From positions 19,281,109 to 19,345,108 of the forward strand of contig OZ029921.1 of assembly GCA_964023275.1 (NCBI GenBank): a DNA stretch of 64,000 nucleotides, read 5' to 3'. Source of the DNA: Norana najaformis (Eukaryota > Annelida > Clitellata > Crassiclitellata > Hormogastridae). The translations under genes were made by a program, and so were the position numbers. Numbering within the stretch: position 1 is the first letter of the stretch; the number at the start of each line of letters is the position of its first letter. The notes below the pieces were generated by a model. The model had not been told where the DNA came from, did no database searches, and worked only from the letters and a program-made list of their open reading frames with translations. Below, in pieces: positions 31,857-44,400 of this stretch.

Positions 31857-32560
31857 GGTACTCCCAACCTAACACAACCACGATCGAATAGAATGGTCTT
31901 CAACTGCGGGCAAAATGGAGGTACAGAAAGGGGAAGCTCATGTTGTCGGTTGGTTGGAAGCCTGTTCCAGAATGAAGGGCTGACCAAAGTGAAGCTTCCT
32001 TGTTGCATTGTGGCAGTATGAGGGAACAACCAGATCATCCTCTGGTGTAGAGGGAAGAGCTCTGTGGCCAGCTATGGATGACACTAAAATACATAACTTT
32101 CTAAGACAGGATGCAGCACAACCAGCCAGGCAGTTATGCAACAGCATAAGGATATTAAACTCTGCAGCTTTGCATGGGCAACCAATGCAGCCTGTTCCAC
32201 ATGCAAGCAGGTATTGCAGTCCCACCAAACAGATGAGCTGATGCGTTTAAAATACAGAATGAAGTTGATTAATCCAAAGAGACAGGCCACATAAGTGGCA
32301 TGTAGTGTGGATCTGATACAGGTGATGAAAGCATGTTTGACATGCTATCTTCACATGCTTGGAGAAGGCATATTCCTGGTCTAATGTCAAAACCAGGTCA
32401 TGCACAGAAGTAGGGAATGAAGCAGTTGGAAAGTGAAGCTGCAAGTTATGCAAGTCTGTCTTTTGGAGCTGGTAATGGTTGCCAAGTCAGATGAGTTGAG
32501 TTTTTCCCAGGATTAAGCCAGAGGTGGTTGGCTGACATCCACGCAAAGCACCTCAGATAT
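31857..32560 (-). mobile_element. LINE RT fragment, antisense
   Basis: Broken minus-strand frames: HDLVLTLDQEYAFSKHVKIA and FHHLYQIHTTCHLCGLS at 32280-32410, later STPEDDLVVPSYCH and SPSFWNRLPTNRQHEL at 31930-32030, the order expected of a non-LTR RT C-terminus. Confidence 0.7.
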
Positions 32561-35029
32561 CTCGAAACATTTTCTCAGCTAAGGAGATTGCCTCTGCAGT
32601 TTAGCCATTAATATATATACCAAGTATCATCAGCTTACCGAAGAGCAGCAGAGAAAGAAAAACCGTTAAAAGATACCAAGTCTTGATAGGGGGTGGGGTT
32701 CACTTTTGTGTGTAGTCTGTTGAAAAATACATGTCTCCTGTGAGGTTTCATTCTTGTTACACCACATTACAAAGTAGAGATCTAAAATGCTAACCATTTC
32801 TGATTAAGAAACTAAGCTCTACTAGATTCAAATGGAATTTTTGTGAAACATTTATTAATAAATGCACAATATCAGACAGACAGGCAATTACAAAAGAAAA
32901 TACACTTATACTGACCACAGGACTAAACCCCGTGAATGCACAGAACATCAGCAACTGTTTGTAAATCAACTTTGTGACTGTGCTTTCTTAAACATGTTGC
33001 TTAAACTGCAGTCTAATTCATAAACAGTTAGCTCAAAACTCCTCTGAAATTCCTTGGACAAAAATTTTCATATTTATGAAACAGTTACAATAAACAGTTT
33101 TGTAAACATTGTACACAAAGGTCAAGTGCACGACTTACGGATATGTTACACTTTTCCATTTAAGCAGAAAGCTATACATATTGTTTTTATAAAGTGGTTC
33201 TCTAACCAAACAGTCCTCCTGTTACATTATTTTACACTGCATTTTATTACTGGACACTACTTTAAATTCTGAGTTTCATGCTTCCCAGTTCTTTTAATGA
33301 ATACTGATTTATGATACTGATTTGTGAATACACAAGCTAAGTTGATAGCAGACAGTTTTTAAGTACCAGTATATTTACATATAAAAGAATATTACAGCAG
33401 AACATTTACAAAAGTAAAAAAGACAATTTCACGATGGAATGTTGTTAAATTAGAAAGTTTTCCTATGGACTCGGAAAGTAACACCAAAATTATACGTGCT
33501 GCACTTCTTTGAAGAAGTTTTCTTGGCCATACCTATAACATTTCTGTTTCCTGTGTTTTACTTGGCCACCAGTTGCAGATTGCCACGCATTTACCACAAA
33601 CAGTTGCTGTACCTACTTGGTACTTGTGCAGCAAACACGCCATTAAATAACTATTATGAAATGTGTTAACAACTTGAGAGATCTTGGTCAACCAATGGTC
33701 TTAAAGCTAAAGTCTTCAGATAAAGTTCATGCATTGCTTCTGTGTCAATTACATGATAGTCAAGTAAGAAACCCAGTTTGTAAATGTAAATCTTAGAAAT
33801 TTCTCCCCAGCAAAAAAGCTGCAACAGGGAGACCAGCTTAATCACTGGTGCTATATCAAATCAAGTCAACAAGAGCCAAAATCTTGAGGTAGGTTTTGGT
33901 GCTAGGTCAGAATCTGGGGTCAAGCTTGATTTTCAAAAGCCTCAAACTTCACAAGTTTTGTACATGCACCATTATCATCCAGGTAATGTAATATAATTGG
34001 ACATTTATGTACTGTCTTACGGGAGATGGTCAATTATGTTAAGCAGGTGGTGAGGCAAGTTTGCAAGCATATACACCAGATGCTGGTTACATGCAAAACA
34101 GAAATGAAGAAACAATTCAAGAGACATGATCAATACCCATACTATTATTATAAATTGATTAATCACTGTAGTTAACAATGATTCATAAAACATGGGTGTG
34201 GTCAGAATCACAAAGCAATGGCACTCCCACAAGCACAGTTAGCAAAAACAAAATGTTGATTCCAGCACTGGGTTCTGATGATGGAAATGGGCTCAAAAAC
34301 CCGACAATCGTATACATAGTCAATTCAGATGGTCACAATTTGCCTACAAACTTGGTAACAGGAACTTGGTGCAGAACCTGAAGGCATTTATAGGGCCAAT
34401 GCTCTGACAAAACTATTGGCAAAAACAAGGGTTACACATCAGAAGATAATCTGACAGAATTAACAATAAAACATGTACACCAGTTTGTCGACTAGCGAGC
34501 AGAGAATTAGCACAATGCGGATGTTAATATTTGCAACAGATGAGACTGTTGTACACTGTCACATAACTTTCCAAAACACCAGGGTCTGCTGCCCAGTGTT
34601 ATTAAATTGTCACAACATCAAGAAATTCATTGGATGCAGTCTTTCAGTAAGTGGATGCAGTACCTCCAAGGACTGTAGATGAAGACTGGGCTTGCAGTGT
34701 CAGGATATCACGGACATTTTGTGTTGGATGTAGTCCTGGTTGGTTGGATTAACTGCAAAAGACGACAGACTGATAAGAAAACAGTAATGAGTAATGACAT
34801 GATTAAAATCTAGTCTTCTCTTAAACTTGCTAGTATATTAATGTAATGGAATGTAATATACAGTAAATCTCTGAATTTTCTCACCACCACACAAAAGCTG
34901 CAGCAGGGCGACCAGCTTACTCAACAGCACTAGGAGCAGAAGATCTGTCATAAGATATTAGACATTGCAGAAATCCAAAATCTGGCTACCACAAGTTATA
35001 ATAATTGGTTAAATAACCTGCCATAAGAG
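32561..35029. other. Intergenic DNA between converging EMC8 and CELSR
   Basis: There are two diverged copies of the GCGCCC family at about 33785-33850 and 34863-34925 (AAAAGCTGCA-CAGGG-GACCAGCTTA). A minus-strand AATAAA-type signal occurs near 32848. A possible 3' exon of the CELSR transcript starts at 34752 after a pyrimidine tract and CAG; it is unproven. Confidence 0.4.
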
Positions 35030-35128
35030 TAATCATAATGTAATTCCAAGATTTCTACAGTGCCCAACAAAAGCCACATCATGGGGACCAGCTTATTCAC
35101 AGGCACTCAGTCAAAACAAAATCGATAG
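35030..35128 (+). repeat. Dispersed GCGCCCAACGAAAGC repeat, copy 4
   Basis: Full set of landmarks in plus orientation, ending with CAGTCAAAACAAAATCGATA. Similarity to the 59545 copy continues about 110 bases further (GTTTGGAATTGGAGCAGAAA versus GTTTAGAATTGGAGCCAAAA). Confidence 0.85.
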
Positions 35129-35923
35129 GCAAAGATGCACAAGTAAGGCAGACGCATGGCAGCTACGGTGGGTGTTGTTTGGAATTGGAGCAGAAAGGTG
35201 GATAAGAGGAAGAGGAGTCAGGATAGGATAATAACATTAGGCCTTAACTGAACAACTTTTGGCTAGTTTTTACAGACTGAATTTCTAAAACAGGGAAACA
35301 GTTATCAGATCCATTAGCCCATAAATGTATTGCTGGCTGCACACCAGCTCACAATGATGTTCTAAAGACCTATGAATGTGAAGCTGTGGTATAATTATTT
35401 GATTGGAAAAACTTCTGCCACTAAAATGTATATAGCAGTCAAAGGTGGTCCAGTTGTTACTCAAGCAAGAGGATGAAGCATTGGCAAAGTTATTGTTTCT
35501 GCCTTGATTGGACTAGGTCAAGGTCATTGTGTATGCACGCATGTAAGTGTCTACGTAGCTGGGCATTTCCACAATGCCTTTAAAGGACTTCACAACAGTG
35601 CTTCTTCCAAGGTTAACTGATGTTAAGCGTTCTAACAACAGGCCTGAATTTCAAAGCTACATTAGCGGCACATACCAAATGTATGAGCTATGAAATGCCA
35701 AACAGTAGCAGATAAAAAGAAAAAGGAACATCAAAATAAAAAGGAAACAGGAAATAAAATTTTTTGAGAAAGTTCTGAAACTCAACTCATAAATCAAAGT
35801 TCATCTCTCAGATTGGCTTTTAGTGATACAAGCACAACCAAGCAACACAAAAACTGGAAAGCAAGATAATTAACCTTTCCCAGACAACACCATGACAAGA
35901 AACAATTCCAGTGAATAACTCAC

Positions 35924-35943
35924 CTTAACAGGGCTCAGGCTTA
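35924..35943 (-). CDS. Candidate 20-nt microexon of the CELSR tail
   Basis: It is bounded by a good acceptor (TTTTCACTCTTTTAG) and a good donor (GTGAGT). Joined to exon 27 cut at 36746, it gives an alternative C-terminus SSSSDKPEPC followed by TAA. Without it, exon 27 ends SSSSE and TGA. Both are possible. Confidence 0.4.
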
Positions 35944-36741
35944 CTAAAAGAGTGAAAATGACCAGTAAAGCAAAACAAAGCTTCATGCAGGTAAAGATTA
36001 TCAAATGTACTTTTAAAACAAGCCTCTATCAACATCAGTCCTTATGTAGATGCATGTTTTGGGCTTGAAAGAGATTTCTGATGAAGCAAATAATCAGGAC
36101 AGCAATCCAACACCAGGCAACCTTTCCCTCAGCAACTATGCACTTGACTCACTGATATTCAAATTCCAATGTGTTGAAATGTTGACTTGTTTCAAAATTA
36201 TTTGCACAGCTAACAGTGCTAGTCGTTCGTATATAAGAAAATAAAATACACTTAAACTTTTCTTTGACATCTTTCAATTTCAAAAGCACATCAGTTCATC
36301 TGATTTCAGAGTAATTTAAACCCAAGTCTACACATGTTAATACAGATATAGCAAAAATTCATACATCATGATGATGCACAACCAGCCTTGCAAATAAACA
36401 ACTGAAGGTTGCACTAGGTCAGCAGACACTATGCAACGAACTTGGGCAGGTTGCACATATTTGCATCTGTCAGCAAGCAGTGAAAATTGGTGCCTGAATG
36501 AGTTGGGAAGTAAGGGAAAAATCCAAAATGCACTAAACTTCATTAAAATCCACCACTGGATGTGGGAGATATTTGACTTTATGAGATCTGAGTAACAGTA
36601 AGCACAGATAAGAGAGGACTAGGGTTGATAGAGGAGTGTAATTAATGAACGATTACCTTGCACTGCCTTATAAAAGATATTTAAAATGTTGTCAAATACT
36701 CTGTTATACTGCTCTATTCTACCGACTATAGAAACATGCAC

Positions 36742-38497
36742 TCACTCAGATGAAGAGGAGTCGTTATCGTGCTTAAGTACCCTAACATAAATCTTCTGAG
36801 GATGTGGTAATGCTGAACCGCTACCACATGAAGAAGGAATCTGCCCAGCGCTTCCTGGCTGCGAGTTATTATCAGCAAAACCTACATATGCAAGTAAGTA
36901 ATGAGCTAACAAGCCTCAAGTTAAATTAACAGCCTCAAGTTAACTCAATTTGGTTGCACAGCTGAGCAAATCTCAGTTACAATACAAGCTGAAAACCATA
37001 AAAATTAAAACACTATGCATAATCCAATCATTCCAAAGGTCAAAGTCACTGTGCCATTATCCACAAAATAATTTTCACATAGTTTCTCCTAAAATAATCA
37101 TGATCTATAACATGCAGTACTTGCATTATTAGATGTTCTGATTGAATTGCAAGCAGAACAATAACTTCAGATGACTTAATGAAATTCAAATACTAGACAC
37201 TAAGGCAAAAGACCACACTGTGTTTTCAGATGCACATCACGTTACTGTACCTAGGCATGGGTAGTTTGCTCTGCTGCATTACAAAAAAGTTAAATTTTTA
37301 AATACCATCACTTACTTGTTACTAAGTGCAGACTAGGCTAAAAATACTAACAACTTCCATTGCTCTTGGACCCTTTCCATCCACTGGAAATATCTGGGTC
37401 ATCGTTATCGCTGGAATGACTAGATGCCAGTTCCATTTCTCCAACGGCTGATGTGTCACTGTCAGAGTCTGATTCCATTCCGCTGTGTAACTCCTTCGAA
37501 TCTGCAATGTAGGTAAGTAAGATCAAACACGTTATTTGTTCTATTGACTGTGTGGATCTGTAATCAAAGTCAGTACAAAAGGTCATAAGAAAAAGGAAGT
37601 ACAAAAGGTAGAATCAGAAGGTTAGATCAAAAAATATCATAAGGACACAAAAGGGCCAAAAATCAAAATGCCAAAACTGGTTTAGAAGGACAAATGGAAA
37701 AGTCAAATCTAAAGCACATATTAAATGGTCATAAAAGATTAGACAAGCTCAGATCAACAGATCAGACTGAAAGGTGAGATCAAAAGGCACTAACCGAGAA
37801 ACGCTGAAATGCCAGCTGCCTGGTCTGCTCCATGCAGAAGACCTTTTGATGTAGATGGCATGCGGTCCATCTGACCAGAATACTGCTTTTCCCAATGACC
37901 TACATCCATCTTCTTTGAACAGTAGCTTGGTGACGTGGGCTTTGAGCTACGGCCGCCAGCCGTGTTGAGACAATTGTCGTAGGAAGACTGTTTACTGCCA
38001 ATTGAGAGCCCAGAGCGCTGCAACAACACACTGAATAGATGTAATGTAAATCTACACATTTTTACGATGTAATTTAAAGTAAATACCAGTACCTGAATTT
38101 CAACAAACAAAGATGAGTCACAGTCACTCAGTCACAGTCAACATTAAATGAAACTGGTTCATGTTTGGGAAACGTCAGAATGGGCAAATCAGATATCTTG
38201 AAAAGGCACTATGTAAATCCACCACTACACTGCATTATGTTGAATATTTGATAAAAATGTTTCTGATGGTTTTGGATTAGAATGCAGAAGTGTTATGCAT
38301 GGATCATACTGGCAAACTATTTAAAAAGACTTTTAAGTGATAGAATTACCTTGAGAAAGCCATAATATTTCACAAAAACAAAGCAGTTTTCTCACCGAGT
38401 AGTGGCTACTCCGAGTGATGCAATGTGTATCCTCCATGTCTTCCTTTCCTGTTTTCTGTGTGATCAAGAACCAGCGGTCTTTTGCATGGATCTTCAT
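36742..38497 (-). CDS. CELSR: CELSR cytoplasmic tail (exons 24-27)
   Basis: About 205 residues, shorter than in vertebrate CELSR. Exon 26 carries MESDSDSDTSAVGEMELASS and HSSDNDD, the acidic serine-rich motif also found in vertebrate CELSR tails (DSDSDSELS and SSHSSDSEDD). Exon 27 gives a Gly/Ser/Pro segment and KIYVRVLKHDNDSSSSE before TGA at 36744-36742. Tail exons are low-complexity, but phase and donor/acceptor matches support them. Confidence 0.82.
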
Positions 38498-41400
38498 CTG
38501 CCAAATACAAGCAAACAAACAAATGAATATTTATTCTTCCACTTATAATATACTTTTAACTAATGAAAAGGCATCAAACTAAGCAGTGCACTAAAGATTT
38601 GCTCACGTAACATGTTCTAAAGCAAGCAGACGAACAATGCACTGAATAAGTAAACCAAGAAGACTCCTCCTTCTGCGCTATGATGCCAACAATTCACAAG
38701 CAAACATATTTTTGTTAAATAAATAATGACACAATGTAATTTAATAAACCTTTTTAGCTCTGCTTAAATTTCTCAGCCTAAGCTTCCTCTGTGCTGAGAT
38801 TGATGAATGCAGTCAGCAAAAACACTGCTTGATCTACCTCTTTGCTAAGTACAGCAAATGCCAACAGTACGAATATAGCCGGACCAACCTCTTTGTTCAG
38901 TATGATGAATGCAATCACTACGAACGCAGCCTGGAGAAAGGTAAAGATGAGGAAGAGATAATGAAAGGATGAAACAGTGCTGTTATTGACAGTCAGCAGA
39001 GCGAACAGCCATGCCAGTAACTGAAGAGGCAAATAGATGAAGTCGGCTCGCAAATTGTACCTAAAATACAGCATGAACATAGGGTAAGGTAAAATAAAAT
39101 AAGATACATTACCCTTTATTAAGCAATCACATCAAGGCAAGATTTTATGGCTTTGTTCGTTTAAAATAAATATTAAAAACAATAAACAACACAACTGGAT
39201 AAACTTTACTTAAAGCAAATGTATCAAATCAAAACAACTCCAATTGAGATGGAGAAAATCCATTCCATATGGTGGAGTTTTAAATTTGTTTCTTATGTTC
39301 ATATAGCATCACCAGCTTTTAATTAATAGTGTTAATCAACTTAAGCACTGGTTAAAAATCCCTACAAACTGACCATCTCAAGTGAAGCTCAAAATGCACA
39401 TTCCACCCTAAAAGGAGCACGCTCAATCAACGAGCCACCAAGTCACGAAAAGACACAAGAAAGCTTAATTTCAATTAGTACTGAAATTAATGATCCATGA
39501 AATTTAGTACTAGTTAAATTCTTATGAATGTGTCCACCTAAGATAACTCATTTCCAAATCGGTATGCTTTAAACCGCCCCGACAGATGACACACAGTGTT
39601 GCCGCTGACATGGCGATGCTGAACTAAAATTTCAACAACACAATCATAAAATAAATCTCACAAATAAATCTGCAATTTAATCAAATCAGTTGTAAAACAC
39701 GCAACCGTAATTCTTCATCTAGACAAGAAACAAGATAATAAAGAGGACTAATTTAAATAAATGAACAAAAATATTTTACAAACAATCCATTTTATTAAAT
39801 CTATAAGTGAAAACCATAAAATAATTAATTTCAAAAGGTGAGAATGTAGTGATCAATTTAATTTAGTTTTAAGATCATGCAATGCAAAATAAGATCATTA
39901 GATTACATGATTATACAGATTGCCATTGCCTTTACACAACTTACAACTATGACACAGCTGATCGGACCAGCCAGACTCCACATCAAAGGCTCCATCTTCA
40001 GCCAGCAGCTGAAAGAGTAAGCACATACAACGTAATGTAACTGGAAAAGCGTAAGCCAGTTGGGCCAGCCCACAAAGTCACACGGCAGGTCCAGGCATTC
40101 ATAACATCATGGAAAATGTCAAGTACAACATTCAATACTTTCTCACGTATCACATCACGCACTACATTTGGTGATGTAATGCAGTACAAAATTTGTAAAT
40201 TGCTCCTTCAACCTGTCTCATCAGAGGTGGTAAGTTTGCTGTCCTGTGATGCACTATGTCAAGCCTATCAAAAGACAGACATGACACAGAGCTTTATGTC
40301 TTTACCTGTGCATGACAAAGTGCATTACGGAATAGCAGGGATTTCCTACCTAAGATTTCCAATCATATATTGAGTACAGGAATCCTCCACGTCACTATCA
40401 ACTGCCACTGAACACTTAAAATGGTTTTTGCCATTTCACCATAGTGTGACGTTGGCTTAAACTTGTACATAACAGCACTGGCAACAACATGGTTTAACTG
40501 ATTGACCACTCACCTTGAAACGTTAAAACCTTAAACTCTGACCCTCAAGCTTACCTTAGAATGTGTAGAAACTCTGAGCAAGTTCTTCATTAACAATTGA
40601 TCCGTGCTGTTGACCAATGCTTTCAGCATTAAACAACGATGTTGTATAAATATAAGTAATGTTTTTCACTCATTTGCTATATAAATATATTGGACAATAA
40701 ACACTGCTAAATAAGGTGAGATGGGATAAAACAAACTCACAACTGCTTATTGCTGCCATAGCCATCAGCGTTCAGAGCCACTGCCAATGTTACTATAATT
40801 CCTGGAAATACTGTAAAACAATAAAACAGAGAACAGTTTCAAGGCATGTTTATTTTTTGTGCTTGATGATTAACAGGCAAAACTGAAAATCAACAAAATT
40901 TGCTGTTACATACCTTGTTTCTTCACACAAAACAACAGCTAAACGCTCTTCAATTAATTCTTTTTTCAATTTTATCAAAATCCCTGGTGGGAATTTTACA
41001 CAAATGAAAGTTAGCACAAGAAATAACAGCAACAGGTAAGAAAAGGAAAGATAATTCCCCTCATTTTTTGCTTACTTATTACTACCCGTATTATCAACAC
41101 ATGTTCTCAGAGGCATCATCCTGGGAATTAAAGGGTCTTTCAGCTGTGTTGCAAACATGATAACATTCAGTAATCCACAGCTTTCAGACCTTTCCTTACA
41201 GATTATTTTGGCACAGTATCAACCTGTAAGAAATCCCAGTATACCATGTTGCATATGATGTACCAGTAAATATTGGAATTTGAATCCCAAACACAGATGT
41301 GAAATGCAAACACTGCAGCAATCTGCTCTTGTGTTATGTCTGCTAATGTCAAATGACAGTGACTTAACGCATATGACTTTTGTAAAAGAACTGACCGTAT

Positions 41401-44400
41401 CCTATGACGTAGTAAAATCCCATAGTGCCATAGTTCACGTCTTGAATGTCGGTCATGCGTCGATAATTGTGGAGGATTTTAATGAAGAGCCACATGAACG
41501 CACACAAGAAGCTGAAATGCAGCGTGATGGCAACAACCTTACAGGCCAACTGAAAAGCAAATTAAGATGGATTTCAGCAAATTCCAAAATCTGTTCAGTT
41601 TCCTGTTGTCACAAGATTCAGTTTAACAAAATGGTAATTGCACAAATCAATATGTACATAGTACTGCATTTTGCACCACCATCATCTTTGTTCATTTCTG
41701 TAAATAATGCGACGCTTGAGAATTTGAAAATTTTGAAGTTACAAAATTGAAGTTACTGGCTGTGACTGAGTACAGAACCTGGGTGACCCAGCTAGAAGAA
41801 CACTCTTGTTCCTTCTGGATTCACCCTCTGACACCTATCCATAAATGAATCTTGGCATAATGTATTTTGCATTTTGATCAATAAAGCATCTGAAATTGAA
41901 CAGATCAAACCCAAACTAATCTGTTGTTAATCTCAGTCAGATGAATCCAATGCAGTTTTAAGCCACTCCAGATAGACCAAACCTATCAGTATTCATATTT
42001 GATCTCATGAAAAATCAATGCAAATCACAATCAGCCATAGTCAACACTTACCAGTGGCTCCACTTTGTCTATTCCAATGAGGAAGATGAGATTCGAGGCA
42101 AACAGACAACCAACGAGATGAATGCGAATGCTGTTGGCATTTGCCATGAGTTGCCCAAACAGACAGAAGAAAAGCAGTGACCCAGCAAAAAGAATGAGAG
42201 CAATTGACAGAACCACATATGTACTAATGTACAACTGGTACTTTTCACCCTCAGGACTCTGTAAAGAGAAAAATGCACTCGGTTCAAAGCCATGCATTCT
42301 TAACCTACAGATTACTACAAGCCAGTCCCTTGTGTTCATAGGACTCAGGATAGCTACTGTCCTTGTAGTTGGCATACAGCTGAATCATCAGTACATAGCA
42401 ATTTAATTATTCTCAACAGAATATAATGACATTAGACTTCGTATAGCATAAGTAAGTTCGTAGAAACTCCTAAGCAATGATAAATGAACAGGCCAATCAA
42501 ACCAATCAGGCACAAGATCATATTGGGCCTGCATCTTAAACATAAGACTTAGGCTAAAAACAGATCAATACCAAGGACCTGCAGCATCTCATCCGCTCCT
42601 CAGCCAATCAACACTGGAATCTTTGATTCTTACATCTGCCCCAGCCAATCCAGCCCAGATAACATAACAATGTATGTAATGTAATAATGACATTAATTCA
42701 ACGTTTGGGTGATCAGACGTGTGATCACATGCCATTTGATCTTACGTGCACCCCCCACCAACACTCAAAATCTGTTCTTTTTCTATGGGGCTGGGAGCAC
42801 CTTTGAGTAGGTATCTTGGAGCGGCACAGTGTAAATGCTCTGGATGAACCGATGAATGACTGAATTATAATGCAGCACTTAGTATGGCCCCAAAAGACAG
42901 CTTTGCAAAGAGGTTCCTTTGAATTTAGTTTCCTTGTGAGCACATAATAACTGTATGTTATAAAATCTCAACCGACACTTCTAAGCCAATTTATCAAAAC
43001 TCACTTCACCAACATCCATGATGACTGCAAAAGTAGTTAACTGGTAGCATTCACAAGTGACATATAGATTGCTTGCACTCTCTTTCACTTCCTTCAGCTC
43101 ACAACCTTCAGTTGACCAGTAACCACTTGACCAGCTAGGAAACACAAGAAATAAACTGAATACTCACTGCATTAACCAAGGCAGCAATTTTACCCTCAGA
43201 AATTAAATAAATTAGGTCAGTACCAAACAGAATACCACTTATGTCATGATTAGGCAAGTGAGCCATTAGACTTCATTACCTACTTACCATACATACTTCA
43301 TCATTACATAATGGCTTTTGATTTGATTCCTATCACTACTGCTGCCACTAATAATAAAAATAACAATTAGAAATTTTTACACTAATCAAACTCAAAAGCA
43401 AAAGAAGTACCGTACTCCAAAACTTGATTGTATGAAGGCATTAAAGCATTCCTTTGGAACAAGAAGCATTTTTATTTGTCAAGCATTGCAAACCAGGCAT
43501 AAGTCAGTTTTGTTGCTCCTACATATGATGCATACTTACTTATTAAATATGTAAATAATATTTTACTAACAAATATTAATCAGGAATTGATTAGAAATAT
43601 ACTGTCAACAGATAAGCATGTACTTACTCTAGCCATCAAAGGTAAACGATCCTGCTCTCAAACACTTAATTATGGTAAGTTAGTTAATTACTCACTTATC
43701 TAGACATCTGTAACTCACAAAAGCGCTAAAATAATAATACTTTTATCCATCTAAGGTAAGTCATCCTAAATATAATTTCATCAGTTAAACAGGTAATACC
43801 TCTTGCCATAGGTCCAGTGAACGCATTGGGGATTTGATCGGTTTGCCTTAGACAGCTGACGAAATTCAATGACTATGGGTTTTTCCACTTGCGTGTTTAG
43901 TCTTTCTTTCCTGTCGACTACAGCAATGGTAAAAACGAGTGAGTTGACCACAGGAAAGACCTTTCCACTCATTCTGAAATATCAACGATAATTTAGTAAG
44001 CAAGTAAGTAAGTAAGTAAGTATATTCTTTATTAACCAATAGCTAATTGCTAATCGGTTTACAAGTATTTAAGAACACAAGAAAACTTAATATTCATACA
44101 ACATCCTAACAATAAAACATTTACGCGTTAAATTGTCAGCAGGAGGAATAATACGATCATGGGAGTGGGGCCGTAGGGAATAACTGAGGGTTTTAATTGG
44201 TGGGAGTAGCTGATGTAAGACATGATTTGGGTTGTTCAAGATTGCTTTAAAGAGACGAGCATCAGCTGTGCCACAGAGTTCATCGAACGTTGGGGAGTTC
44301 CCAGGAAGATAGCGGAGACGCACAAGTCTCCGCATCAAAGCCTGAAGCCGAGCTCTAACCTGTGCCCCAGCATAGCCCCAACACATGGGAGAGGCGTACA

